Shown: positions 1-8,265 of the stretch, one piece after another | Layout of the letters: every line of letters starts with the position of its first letter | How positions within the stretch are numbered: the stretch's first letter is position 1 | Assembly: GCA_018401885.1 (NCBI GenBank) | Contig: JAGYKB010000007.1 | Span: 41,542 to 105,541 of the forward strand | Length of the DNA: 64,000 nucleotides | Direction of reading: 5' to 3' | Origin: Gammaproteobacteria bacterium | Lineage (GTDB): Bacteria; Pseudomonadota; Gammaproteobacteria; Pseudomonadales; Pseudohongiellaceae | Position numbers and translations under genes: made by a program | The notes under the pieces: model-generated | What the model was told of the DNA's origin: nothing | The model's input: only the letters and a program-made list of their open reading frames with translations | The model's database searches: none

Positions 1-1211
1 ACATCGAGACGCTCGTGGGTTTCGGAACACGGCATACGTTATCGGAGACCCAATCGCAGACACGGGGTATCGGCGCAGCGCGGCGCTGGATCGAAGACGA
101 ATTCAATCGAATCTCGGCTGACTGCGGCGGCTGCCTTGAGGTATTCACGGTCGGCGACACCGTATCAGGCGATCGCATACCTAAGCCAACCGAAGTTGTT
201 AACGTGGTCGCCGTGTTGCGCGGTACGCAGGACCCCGACCGCTATGTGATCATGAGCGGAGACATCGACTCGCGCGTCAGCGACCCTCTAAATGCCGAAT
301 CCGACTCGCCGGGCGCCAATGACAACGCCTCGGGCATGGCTGGGGTGCTTGAGGCGGCGCGAGTGCTTAGCAACTATCGGTTTGCGGGATCAATAGCCTT
401 TGTTGGCCTTTCAGGCGAGGAACAGGGGCTTTACGGCGGCGCGATACTCGCCAGACACGCCATTGCCCAAAACTGGACTATTCAAGCAGTCATAAATAAC
501 GACATGATTGGCAACATAACGGGCGTTAATGGCGTCACCGATAATAGTACTGCACGCGTCTTTTCCGAGGGGACACGCTATGTCGAAACTACCGAAGAAG
601 CGCGACTGCGTCGCTTCCAGGGCGGAGAGGTCGACTCCGCCTCGCGCAATATCGCGCGCTATGTAGATCTCATGGCCGACAAATACATAAGCAACCTTGA
701 TGTGATGATGGTCTATCGCTTAGACCGATTCGGGCGTGGAGGCCACCACCGCCCGTTTAATGAAGCCGGTTTCCCCGCGGTACGCATCATGGAAACCAAC
801 GAGAATTACACACAGCAGCATCAAGACTTACGAATCGAAGACGGTATAGAGTATGGCGACACGCTCGAGCATGTGGACTTCGATTACGCCGCCAAGCTGA
901 CCGCACTTAATGCGGTAGTCTTAGCCGGCATGGCATGGGCACCGGCACCGCCAAGCGACGTCGAAATACGAGGTCAGGTTAGCCCCAACACCATGCTCAG
1001 CTGGACGCCGGACGAGCGTGCAGCGGGTTATCGCGTGCACTGGCGGCTAACCACGTCGCCAACGTGGGACTATTCGCGCGATGTCGGCAAAGTCGATACG
1101 TTTACGCTCGAGAATGTCGTCATAGACAATTACTTTTTTGGGGTGTCCAGTCTGTCGACTGACGGCGTGCAGAGTCCGGTAGTATTCCCAGGGCCGGCCG
1201 GCGCTTTCTAG
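1..1211 (+). CDS. M28 family metallopeptidase, 5' end outside window
   Basis: C-terminal part of a zinc-dependent M28 (aminopeptidase-like) exopeptidase, probably secreted. The reading frame is open from base 3, and the first residues (IETLVGFGTRHT) are an internal M28 motif, so the true start lies upstream. The zinc-site blocks follow in order: SGDIDSR, GANDNASG, GLSGEEQGLYGG (general-base Glu), NNDMIGN and a late GGHHRPFNE. After the catalytic domain a stretch of about 85 residues beginning near base 950 resembles a fibronectin type III-like module (tryptophan in LSWTP, YRVHW). Oddity: the usual first ligand motif HxD reads DxD. No partner gene is visible; the next gene is separated by about 230 bases. 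Family assignment is firm, substrate unknown. Confidence 0.88.
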   Translation, partial: IETLVGFGTRHTLSETQSQTRGIGAARRWIEDEFNRISADCGGCLEVFTVGDTVSGDRIPKPTEVVNVVAVLRGTQDPDRYVIMSGDIDSRVSDPLNAESDSPGANDNASGMAGVLEAARVLSNYRFAGSIAFVGLSGEEQGLYGGAILARHAIAQNWTIQAVINNDMIGNITGVNGVTDNSTARVFSEGTRYVETTEEARLRRFQGGEVDSASRNIARYVDLMADKYISNLDVMMVYRLDRFGRGGHHRPFNEAGFPAVRIMETNENYTQQHQDLRIEDGIEYGDTLEHVDFDYAAKLTALNAVVLAGMAWAPAPPSDVEIRGQVSPNTMLSWTPDERAAGYRVHWRLTTSPTWDYSRDVGKVDTFTLENVVIDNYFFGVSSLSTDGVQSPVVFPGPAGAF

Positions 1212-1442
1212 CCAGACTTTCTAACCTCAAGCTTCTGGGATTGATGCGTGCAATTCGCTAGTCTGCGCGAGCTGTGTAACACTCTTATCCATCAGACTAG
1301 ACCGATATAAGAGATCAGCAAAGCCTTAGTTTCGCTCGCTCAGAGACTGCAATTTTTTTGATGTTCAAAAACAAAGAGCCGCGGCCCTGGTGCCGCGCAC
1401 GATCCATAACTAGCAACAGCGAGAAATAACAGGAGACTTAAC

Positions 1443-2105
1443 ATGAAGACTAAACGCTTACTCACTTGTGCGGCGGTCATCGCGGCGTCGACTTTCAGCG
1501 TGATCAACGCACAGGACTCAGAGACAGATAATGCCATGAGCTTTTTTATCACTAGCGTCGGCAGCGGCGACGGCGCCAACCTCGGAGGCCTTGCTGGCGC
1601 CGACGCGCATTGCCAGAATCTGGCAGAAGCGGCTGGCTCACGCGGCAAGACTTGGCGCGCGTATCTCAGCGCCCACGCGACCGAAGAAATGGCAGCGATC
1701 GACGCCCGTGATCGCATAGGTTTTGGTCCGTGGTATAACGCGAAGGGAGTCGAAGTAGCGAGCACGCTGAATGCTCTGCACAGTGACTTCATGAATCTCG
1801 GCAAAGAAAATTCACTCGACGAGAATGGCAATCAAGTGAAAGGTCGCGGAGACTCGCCGAACGAACACGACATTCTTACGGGCTCCTCTTTAGCCGGCAA
1901 CGCCATCGATGACGGCGAAGATCACACGTGTAACAACTGGACAAGCAACAGTGCGGGAAGCGCACAGGTCGGCCACTTTGATCGCCAAGGTGGCGGTGCC
2001 AATCCCAATTCATGGAATAGCGCTCACGGATCGCGCGGCTGTAGTCAGGCAAATCTAGTTGCGACTGGCGGCGCAGGTTATTTCTACTGTTTCGCGACAA
2101 ACTAG
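1443..2105 (+). CDS. secreted lectin-like (endostatin/C-type lectin-fold) protein
   Basis: Exported protein of 220 residues with a clear Sec signal peptide (MKTKRLLTCAAVIAASTFSVINA, cut before QDS). The mature part begins with the motif SFFITSVGSGDGANLGGLAGADAHC, split here only by its length, and continues with KTWRAYLS. These blocks are typical of bacterial proteins annotated as lectin or endostatin-like. Later cysteines (HTCNNWTS, SRGCSQ, FYCFATN) could form disulfides in a C-type-lectin-like fold. The start is supported by AGGAGA a few bases upstream. It stands alone between the M28 peptidase and the GST gene. Binding of a carbohydrate or other surface ligand is inferred from the family only; no ligand can be named. 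Confidence 0.7.
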   Translation: MKTKRLLTCAAVIAASTFSVINAQDSETDNAMSFFITSVGSGDGANLGGLAGADAHCQNLAEAAGSRGKTWRAYLSAHATEEMAAIDARDRIGFGPWYNAKGVEVASTLNALHSDFMNLGKENSLDENGNQVKGRGDSPNEHDILTGSSLAGNAIDDGEDHTCNNWTSNSAGSAQVGHFDRQGGGANPNSWNSAHGSRGCSQANLVATGGAGYFYCFATN

Positions 2106-2238
2106 CGATCGCTGAATAGAGCAACGACTGCGAGAACCACTATCGCATTCGTTGCTCGCTAATTTCCAACTTCCCTGCCCTGCGCGCGAAAACAAAATCG
2201 GCTATATCAGCGCTATTGTTTATTAAGAGACGAAGACT

Positions 2239-2877
2239 ATGACTCTCCCAACACCACTCAAACTCTATGGGTTTGGACCCTCTCGCTCTTTCCGCGCGCT
2301 TTGGGCGCTTGAAGAGGCTGGGCTTGCATTCGAGCATATCGAGACAGTCCTGCGTAAAGATGGGGCGCTACCGAACAGCGCAAAGCACCCAAGCTATCTC
2401 GCACTCAATGCTCAAGGCAAAGTGCCAACCCTCGTCGACGGCGACAAGGTACTCACCGAAAGCATCGCAATTGTGAATTACATCGCACGACTCGCACCCG
2501 AATCGAAACTGATGCCAACCTCCGTGAGCGACCTCGCGCGCTATGACGAACTCGCATGTTTTGTTCTTGCTGAGCTTGAACAACCTCTATGGAGTAAAGG
2601 CAAACACCTGTTCGCGCTTCCCGAAGAACAGCGTGTGCCAGCGATGTTAGACACGGCCAAATTTGAATGGGCGAAGGCAGTGCGCAGCCTCGAGGCTCTG
2701 CTCGACGACACCGAATTTGCCCTCGGCGATCACTTCAGCGCGATCGATATTTTGCTCGCACACACCTTTAATTGGGCCCAGCGATTCGAGTTTGACGTGC
2801 CCGAAAAATACATCGCGCTTCGCGATCGTCATTTCGCGCGCCCAGCGGCGCAGCGAGCTCTTGCGTCGATGGCTTAG
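2239..2877 (+). CDS. glutathione S-transferase family protein
   Basis: Cytosolic GST-fold protein of 212 residues, the usual length. The N-terminal thioredoxin-like domain (about 1-82) has LYGFGPSRSFRALWAL, where a Ser could activate glutathione. It also has NAQGKVPTLVDGD with the cis-proline, and LTESIAIVNYIA for the glutathione gamma-glutamyl contact. The helical C-terminal domain holds the conserved FALGDHFSAIDILL N-capping segment. Role: conjugation or reduction of electrophiles with glutathione, substrate not predictable. The stop lies only 7 bases before the earliest plausible start of the following PDZ/S41-like gene, so the two may be co-transcribed. Confidence 0.88.
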   Translation: MTLPTPLKLYGFGPSRSFRALWALEEAGLAFEHIETVLRKDGALPNSAKHPSYLALNAQGKVPTLVDGDKVLTESIAIVNYIARLAPESKLMPTSVSDLARYDELACFVLAELEQPLWSKGKHLFALPEEQRVPAMLDTAKFEWAKAVRSLEALLDDTEFALGDHFSAIDILLAHTFNWAQRFEFDVPEKYIALRDRHFARPAAQRALASMA

Positions 2878-2884
2878 GACTTCG

Positions 2885-4012
2885 ATGCTGGGAGTATTAT
2901 TTAGCATGAGTTCACCGGCACGCCCTATTCGCTGGACACCGCGCCGTTGGCTTTATCTTTTTTTAGCGGCGCTTGCATCTGCAGGGGCGCAACATTCTGC
3001 TGCACAAGAAATCGACGCGCTGACGCCACTCGATAGTGCTTTCTACCGAGTCCAGAGTTTTAACACCAGCGCGGGAGACCGGCCTACCGCAATCAATCAC
3101 CTTGGTATCGAGACCGAACGCGCAGCCGACGGCGGACACCTGATTACCGCTGCTCTCGAAGGCTATCCCGCGCACGCGGCTGGACTCGAGCGAGGCGACG
3201 TTATTCTAAGAATCGATGGTGCTGAATTTCACCCTATTCTCAGCTTGAACCCACGCGCAGCGGAAGGCGAATTTCATCCGCTATTAGGCAGTATAGAGAT
3301 AACTTACATGCGCGGCGCGGCGATTCTTACCACCCCCGTCGCGCCTGTTTTCGAAAGCCTCTACGACAGTTATCGCACCGCCACACTCAATAGTGTGCTC
3401 AGCTTTGCTGCAGGCAATAAAGTCATTGGCTATGTGCGCTTCTGGGCGCTAACGCGAGAGACGGGCGATCTGATTACTTTGGCGAAGCTAATTCGGTCAT
3501 TACATGAAACCGACGGCATCGTGTTGGATTTAAGAAATAGTCATGGGTATTTGGCTCCAGAGCACATCGATTTTTTTCGCACAAGCCGCAGTGATTTCTT
3601 ATCGATTGGTCTGAGTGACCCAAGTGATGCAACCGGAACAAATCGCGAACGGAAACTACTACCGGATCGGCCGCGAGATGATGAACTTCGCGCTTACCGC
3701 AAACCCATCGCGATCCTAATCGACAGCTCGACGCGCGGCGCGGCAGAATTGCTTGCCTATCAATTAGCCAAACTCGACAGAGTCACCACAGTCGGCGAGG
3801 CGACTCTCGGGCGCCTAGGAAGCTACAAACTCGACAGCACTGATGAAATAATTCTGGAATACTCGGAAGCCTACTCCACTCTGATAGATGGCGAGATCTT
3901 CGAAGGCATCGGCATCAAACCAAAGCGCAGTGTATCCTTTCCCTATGATTCCATTTCGCGTAATGATCCCCAATTTCAAGCCGCCGTCAATGTGCTGATG
4001 GGCGTCATTTAG
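2885..4012 (+). CDS. exported PDZ / S41-like protein, nucleophile apparently lost
   Basis: Protein of about 375 residues from the ATG at 2885 (a second ATG at 2906 is possible); the frame is open further upstream but overlaps the GST gene. The N terminus has a basic stretch and a hydrophobic segment ending near SAAQE, a signal peptide or anchor. A PDZ domain (about residues 70-125; HAAGLERGDVILRIDG) is followed by an S41 tail-specific-protease-like domain (GIVLDLRNSHG, KPIAILIDSS, TTVGEATLGRLGS). In active relatives the last turn reads TRSxxE or SASAxE with the catalytic Ser; here it reads TRGAAE, with Gly285 at the Ser position. It may therefore be a non-catalytic relative. Alignment is by eye. 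Confidence 0.72.
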   Translation: MLGVLFSMSSPARPIRWTPRRWLYLFLAALASAGAQHSAAQEIDALTPLDSAFYRVQSFNTSAGDRPTAINHLGIETERAADGGHLITAALEGYPAHAAGLERGDVILRIDGAEFHPILSLNPRAAEGEFHPLLGSIEITYMRGAAILTTPVAPVFESLYDSYRTATLNSVLSFAAGNKVIGYVRFWALTRETGDLITLAKLIRSLHETDGIVLDLRNSHGYLAPEHIDFFRTSRSDFLSIGLSDPSDATGTNRERKLLPDRPRDDELRAYRKPIAILIDSSTRGAAELLAYQLAKLDRVTTVGEATLGRLGSYKLDSTDEIILEYSEAYSTLIDGEIFEGIGIKPKRSVSFPYDSISRNDPQFQAAVNVLMGVI

Positions 4013-4034
4013 ACGCTAATACCTGAACGTAGCG

Positions 4035-4835
4035 CTAGAATCCTGCGACTCGATCGTCGGCCTCACTCCACTTGAGCTTGCGATAATCAAAGCCCTGTTC
4101 CAGAGTGGGCTTTATAATGCGAAAGTAGGGAGATAAATCAAAATCTCGAGGCGTGTAGTGCGTAAAATGACGACGATAGTAAACTGGCACCTCGCCTCCT
4201 CTCCCAACAGTCTCACCGTCCAAGGTGAATTGCTTACCCGCCTCATTCAGAGCGAAATCTTGTATGGGCAGGATGGGGTAGTCGATGGATTGAAAGCTCT
4301 CTGCGATGAGAGTCGAACAAATCGCTTTCGTAGGCTCGCCGCTGCCGAGCCCGATCATCGCGCGGCGAAGCCTATTAGGAACCGCGGGTTTCTGAATAAG
4401 ATACCGCATTAAGTCAAAGACGTTTTTCTTATCATACTGATGCCCAAGCTTCGACAGCGCAAAATTCACCAGCGCATCGCGGTCTTCGTCGCTTAGCCCG
4501 ACGGGCCTGCAAATTCGTAAATTAGCATCGGCGTAATAGTTCGGCTCTACAAGCCTAACGCCCTCCTGCAGATCAGCTTCAAGCAGCGTGCTCGCGCTAC
4601 TCGACTCCCCTCCTCGCCCTACGAAGAGGCAGGCATGAGACCAGGAAGACTGGGTAAGGTATTTGATCGCCGTGCTTATGCGGGTATTGCCATCCACCAA
4701 CAGAATATCGCCAGTTCGCAGCGCTGACGCGGTCTGATCTATTGACGTTGATTCGAAACGTTTGTAGCCGGGTAAACGCTTGCTGAGAAACTCAGCAAGC
4801 TTGAAGCCTGTCGCCTGTTTCAACCAATTGAGCAT
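4035..4835 (-). CDS. YiiX/YebB-like NlpC/P60-superfamily hydrolase
   Basis: Protein of 266 residues resembling the permuted papain-like (NlpC/P60) hydrolases of the YiiX/YebB group. The N-terminal part carries ALRTGDILLVDG followed by SWSHACLFVG with the active-site His and LLEADLQEG with an acidic residue. The nucleophilic Cys follows much later in AICSTLIAESF, the permuted order expected of this group. Relatives are thought to cleave amide or ester bonds in lipids or peptidoglycan-linked substrates. No signal peptide is obvious, though the N terminus is amphipathic (MLNWLKQATGFKLAEFL). The gene is transcribed divergently from the aldehyde dehydrogenase gene across about 170 bases. No strong Shine-Dalgarno is seen before the chosen ATG. 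Confidence 0.75.
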   Translation of the reverse strand: MLNWLKQATGFKLAEFLSKRLPGYKRFESTSIDQTASALRTGDILLVDGNTRISTAIKYLTQSSWSHACLFVGRGGESSSASTLLEADLQEGVRLVEPNYYADANLRICRPVGLSDEDRDALVNFALSKLGHQYDKKNVFDLMRYLIQKPAVPNRLRRAMIGLGSGEPTKAICSTLIAESFQSIDYPILPIQDFALNEAGKQFTLDGETVGRGGEVPVYYRRHFTHYTPRDFDLSPYFRIIKPTLEQGFDYRKLKWSEADDRVAGF

Positions 4836-5007
4836 GCAATGACACCGTTATAAGACCGTTCGAAAACCTGTATGGAGCCTGCATACAACCTATACAGCCG
4901 ATACCTGAATAGCCCATATGAGACGAGTAAAAAAACCGTTAATTTTCTAGCTATGTCTTGTACACTGATCCACGTAGTAGTGTAAACGAATCATCAGGAG
5001 TTAAGAA

Positions 5008-6435
5008 ATGACAACAGCTTATAATAAATTTTATATCAACGGCGAATGGGTAGAGCCAGCTGGCCGCGAAACAATCGACGTAATTAACCCCGCGACTGAA
5101 GAAGCGTTCGCGACAATAAGCATGGGCACGGCAGAGGATGTGGACGCGGCGGCAAAGGCAGCCCGAGCAGCATTTCCAGCCTGGTCGCAGTCGAGTGTAG
5201 AGGAGAGAGTTGCTGTCCTTAAGAAAATCATGGCAGGCATTCAAGCTCGCGCTGGCGACCTCGCCGCTGCGATCACTAGCGAAATGGGGGCTCCTGTGGG
5301 CCTCGCTAACGCCGCACAGGTCCCCAGTGGACTCGGGCATTTCGCCGCCGTGCTGCCAGTGCTCGAAAACTATAAATTTCAAGAAACGCGCGGCAGCACG
5401 CTGATTGTTAAAGAAGCGGCCGGCGTATGCGGTTTCATCACACCTTGGAACTGGCCGCTCAACCAAATCGCCTGTAAAGTCGCACCCGCGCTTGCCGCCG
5501 GCTGCACAATCGTTCTCAAGCCTAGTGAAGTCGCCCCTATTAATGCCTATATCCTCGCCGAGATAATCGATGAGTGCGGTCTTCCGCCTGGCGTTTTCAA
5601 CCTCGTTAACGGTGACGGCCCTAATGTTGGCGCGGCGATATCGGCACACCCCGAAGTCGACGTGGTTTCGTTTACAGGGTCGACACGCGCGGGTCGAGAA
5701 GTGGCGAAGGCAGCTGCCGATGGCATCAAGCGGGTCACGCAGGAACTGGGCGGCAAATCTGCCAATATCATCCTCGACGACGTAGCTGACTTCGGCAAAG
5801 CCGTGTTCAGCGGCGTGCTCAACTGCTTCGGCAACAGCGGCCAGTCGTGTAATGCGCCTACGCGCATGCTCGTACCTAAGGCGCGCATGGCTGAGGCAAT
5901 CGAATCAGCGAAGGCCGCTGTGGCTAAGGCTGTCGTCGGAGACCCCACTAACGAAGGCACAAGCCTCGGCCCAGTCGTAAGCGAGCTCCAGTTCAATAAG
6001 ATCAATGCGCTAATCGAAGCGGGGATCAAAGAAGGAGCAGAGCTCATCGCCGGCGGACCCGGTCGTCCAGACGGACTTGATAAAGGCTACTACATCAAGC
6101 CGACTGTCTTCGCCAATGTGACCAACGACATGACGATCGCTCGCGAAGAAGTCTTCGGTCCGGTGTTAACAATTATCGGTTACGAAGACGATGCTGAAGC
6201 CGTTGCGATTGCGAACGACACCGAATACGGCCTCTCGGGCTATGTTTCGGGCGAGCCGGCACACGCACAGCAAATCGCTCTCCAGATTCGCACGGGCATG
6301 GTTCATATCAACGGCGCTCCGCTCGATATCTCGGCGCCCTTCGGCGGCTATAAGAAATCTGGCAATGGGCGCGAATGGGGACTCGAAGGATTCGAAGAAT
6401 ATCTCGAGACTAAGGCGATGATGGGCGCGGCGTAA
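5008..6435 (+). CDS. NAD(P)+-dependent aldehyde dehydrogenase
   Basis: Cytosolic aldehyde dehydrogenase of 475 residues that oxidises an aldehyde to the acid. Visible signatures: FITPWNWPL and LKPSEVAP for nucleotide binding, FTGSTRAGREV, the general base in QELGGKSAN (Glu246), and the thiol nucleophile in NSGQSCNAP (Cys281), with the expected 35-residue spacing. Next come EEVFGPVLTI and PFGGYKKSGNGREWG near the C terminus. CAGGAG lies 7 bases before the ATG. A strong intrinsic terminator follows directly (6459-6491), so it seems to be a single-gene transcript. Substrate not predictable; the overall sequence resembles broad-range bacterial ALDHs. Confidence 0.93.
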   Translation: MTTAYNKFYINGEWVEPAGRETIDVINPATEEAFATISMGTAEDVDAAAKAARAAFPAWSQSSVEERVAVLKKIMAGIQARAGDLAAAITSEMGAPVGLANAAQVPSGLGHFAAVLPVLENYKFQETRGSTLIVKEAAGVCGFITPWNWPLNQIACKVAPALAAGCTIVLKPSEVAPINAYILAEIIDECGLPPGVFNLVNGDGPNVGAAISAHPEVDVVSFTGSTRAGREVAKAAADGIKRVTQELGGKSANIILDDVADFGKAVFSGVLNCFGNSGQSCNAPTRMLVPKARMAEAIESAKAAVAKAVVGDPTNEGTSLGPVVSELQFNKINALIEAGIKEGAELIAGGPGRPDGLDKGYYIKPTVFANVTNDMTIAREEVFGPVLTIIGYEDDAEAVAIANDTEYGLSGYVSGEPAHAQQIALQIRTGMVHINGAPLDISAPFGGYKKSGNGREWGLEGFEEYLETKAMMGAA

Positions 6436-6458
6436 ACGCCACCATCTGCCTGTTTAAG

Positions 6459-6491
6459 ACAAATGGTCGCTGCTGCGGCCATTTGTTTATT
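6459..6491 (+). terminator. intrinsic terminator after aldehyde dehydrogenase
   Basis: Perfect 8-base stem ACAAATGG / CCATTTGT that extends inward by about four further pairs (TCGC with GCGG, one wobble) around a TGCT loop. A T-rich run (TTATT) follows. It starts 24 bases after the stop codon. Confidence 0.8.
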
Positions 6492-6557
6492 GGCCTAACC
6501 GACGCTTACACAGGTCGCCTTGATTAGGCACAACACACCTCAGACAAAGGATTTACT

Positions 6558-6965
6558 ATGAGTCTTGCTATTACCAAACCCTCTATCGATCTAGGCATCG
6601 TCTGCAAGGATATCGATGCCATGATGACATTCTACGGCGAAACCCTGGGCTTGCCTTTAGAGGCAACAATCCCAATGCCAGGTGGCGGTAAGATGAATCG
6701 CTTCAAAGTTGGCGACAGCGTCATCAAGGTGATCGAACTCGACCCTACGCCTGCGACGCCAGCCGCGCCCGGCGGCATTCGCGGCGCGACAGGTTATCGC
6801 TACTGGACTATCGCGGTAAGTAATCTAGCCACGAGTGTTGAGAAAGCAGCGGCTGCAGGCGCACCAATTGTCGTTGCCGCAAAAGAAGTACGCCCCGGCA
6901 TTACTATCGCCATTATCGCTGATCCCGATGGAAACTGGGTTGAATTACTCGAAGAAAGTGCATAG
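6558..6965 (+). CDS. VOC (glyoxalase/bleomycin-resistance-type) family protein
   Basis: Single-domain vicinal-oxygen-chelate protein of 135 residues. It opens with IDLGIVCKDIDAMMTFYGETLGLPLE, here recognised by the beta-alpha-beta start and the FYGETLGL helix. It ends with IAIIADPDGNWVELLEES, the usual last strand with DPDGNxxEL. Family members bind a metal through His/Glu pairs and act as lyases, epimerases or dioxygenases, or sequester small molecules; this one cannot be assigned further. AAAGGA lies upstream of the ATG. The gene is flanked by the terminator of the ALDH gene and by a gene-poor stretch. Confidence 0.85.
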   Translation: MSLAITKPSIDLGIVCKDIDAMMTFYGETLGLPLEATIPMPGGGKMNRFKVGDSVIKVIELDPTPATPAAPGGIRGATGYRYWTIAVSNLATSVEKAAAAGAPIVVAAKEVRPGITIAIIADPDGNWVELLEESA

Positions 6966-7396
6966 GTTGAGGTGACGTGAGTCTATTGAGCAGCGGCAGT
7001 TTGACACGGTCGAGGAGCAGTTTGAGATCGCCGCCGAGAGGATTCACGATTTCACCGTTCGAGTGAAAGCGCTTACGGAATAACAGCGCATAAAGTATCG
7101 GTATCTATTCCAATGGATACCGACTACACTGACCTCTCTTGAGCGTTGTTCTTTTTGGCGACCCCCTTCTTTTTGCACGCTGTGTAACCGCAGCCTATCC
7201 AAGATCGTAGTCATTGCCCGTCTTTAGATTGCATCCTAGCGGTGCAGTTTCTTGAGCATACTAGGCCCACTAGCTGACTCCTCTCTCGACAAAGGCACTG
7301 CCGACAAAGGCACTGCCGAAAAAAGCACGAAATGCGCGTTCGGCACTCTGCCGACTGTGTAAAGTGAAAGTTAATTCCAAATAAGGAAAGTAAGTA
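6966..7396. promoter_or_regulatory. 431-base gene-free stretch and leader of the cold-shock gene
   Basis: No convincing gene. It holds a 35-codon open segment without a start codon (6976-7083). It also holds a 7-base inverted repeat CGGTATC/GATACCG (7099-7105 and 7116-7122) with no T-run, the tandem 15-mer repeats described separately, and a small hairpin CGGCA-CTC-TGCCG (7341-7353). The Shine-Dalgarno AAGGAAAG sits just before the cold-shock ATG. A long structured 5' leader would be in keeping with csp genes, but no promoter hexamers can be assigned with confidence. Confidence 0.4.
7287..7330 (+). repeat. tandem 15-base repeat in the csp leader
   Basis: Two perfect adjacent copies of CGACAAAGGCACTGC (7287-7301 and 7302-7316) and a degenerate third copy beginning CGAAAAAAGCAC. 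The core GACAAAGGC recurs inside the cold-shock coding sequence near 7430. The repeats lie about 70-110 bases before the ATG, probably within the transcribed leader. Confidence 0.8.
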
Positions 7397-7603
7397 ATGA
7401 GTAAAGGTACAGTGAAGTGGTTTAACGCAGACAAAGGCTTCGGCTTTATTACACCAGAAGACGGTGGCAAGGATCTGTTCGTACACCACTCAGAAATCAA
7501 GAACGGTGGCGGCTACGCGACATTGAACGACGGCCAAGCAGTAGAGTTCGAAGTAGGCCAAGGCCAAAAAGGCCCCTGCGCGAATAACGTCGTAGCAGTA
7601 TAG
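7397..7603 (+). CDS. cold-shock domain protein (CspA family)
   Basis: Complete 68-residue single cold-shock domain, the normal length. It begins [18 protein letters not shown] with RNP1 (KGFGFI), then has RNP2 (DLFVHHSEI) and closes with [10 protein letters not shown]. Members bind single-stranded RNA and DNA and act as RNA chaperones in cold adaptation or general growth. A good Shine-Dalgarno (AAGGAAAG) precedes the ATG. An intrinsic terminator lies 48 bases downstream, so it is monocistronic. Relatives often autoregulate through their leaders; the tandem 15-mer upstream could serve this, but that is inference. Confidence 0.96.
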   Translation: MSKGTVKWFNADKGFGFITPEDGGKDLFVHHSEIKNGGGYATLNDGQAVEFEVGQGQKGPCANNVVAV

Positions 7604-7651
7604 CTCCTCCCATAGCTGCCGTTAGCGCGGCCTCTATGTGTTTCACATCTG

Positions 7652-7692
7652 CGCCCCGTCACGAGTCTTCTCGTAGCGGGGCGTTGTTGTTT
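7652..7692 (+). terminator. intrinsic terminator after cold-shock gene
   Basis: Stem CGCCCCG (7652-7658) with CGGGGCG (7677-7683), then after a short internal mismatch ACGAG with CTCGT around a TCTT loop. The T-rich tail TTGTTGTTT follows. Confidence 0.85.
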
Positions 7693-7811
7693 CTGGGCTA
7701 TACTTTCCCTGAGACCGTTGTCGAACTCATTAATACGTCTCGTCGACCCTACTTTAACGTATCTATTTAGCGTTTTTTTTGAGCCGCACCCTTTCGACAT
7801 GGAGACACGCA

Positions 7812-8264
7812 ATGTCCACACTGATTCACCAGCGCGTTCGCGACTGCAACCTCGGCCTCTACCCAAAGGCGATTGGACGAGTGAGTTCTGGCTGGGTTGT
7901 CGCCGGCGATGTACAGTTTCTACCGGGCTATTGCCTCCTCTTGCCAGACCCCGTAGTGCCCGATCTAAATGCACTCGATCACGAGGCGCGGAAGACATTT
8001 TTGCTTGAAATGAGCGTGATTGGCGATGCGATACTCGCAGTCACCGGCGCGGTGAGGATCAATTATGAGATGCTCGGCAACATCGAGCCGGCGCTCCACG
8101 CTCATCTTTTTCCTCGCAGAAATGATGAACCCGAGGCGCTGCGCTTAAAGCCAGTGTGGTTTTACGACTGGGAGAAAGAACGCGCGTTCGACCCAGCCCT
8201 AGACGCGCCAATGATGGCTGCTATCAGGGATGAATTAGCCAAACGCGGCGTCCTCATCGACTAA
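7812..8264 (+). CDS. HIT-like family protein
   Basis: Protein of 150 residues from the ATG at 7812, which is preceded by GGAGA; an upstream in-frame ATG at 7779 lacks such a site. It resembles histidine-triad nucleotide hydrolases/transferases: an N-terminal RVSSGWVVAGDVQFLPGYC segment, as in Ap4A-hydrolase-like HIT proteins, and a late triad block NIEPALHAHLFPRR. The third His of the classical HxHxH is Phe here, while the first two, including the likely nucleophile, are kept. The probable role is hydrolysis of a nucleoside phosphate ester or anhydride. Its stop almost abuts that of the convergent gene on the other strand. Confidence 0.68.
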   Translation: MSTLIHQRVRDCNLGLYPKAIGRVSSGWVVAGDVQFLPGYCLLLPDPVVPDLNALDHEARKTFLLEMSVIGDAILAVTGAVRINYEMLGNIEPALHAHLFPRRNDEPEALRLKPVWFYDWEKERAFDPALDAPMMAAIRDELAKRGVLID

Positions 8265-8265
8265 A

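Noticed and set aside
1340..1831. Reverse-strand open frame of 163 codons opposite the lectin-like gene
   Set aside because: It lies wholly opposite a gene with a signal peptide and family motifs, and its own translation shows no domain or plausible start context.
5547..6047. Long reverse-strand open frame inside the aldehyde dehydrogenase gene
   Set aside because: Antisense shadow produced by codon bias; no start signal or recognisable protein family.
7211..7500. Reverse-strand open frames of 76-92 codons around the csp leader
   Set aside because: They are created by the tandem 15-base repeat and run antisense into the cold-shock gene; translations are Cys/Arg-rich nonsense.
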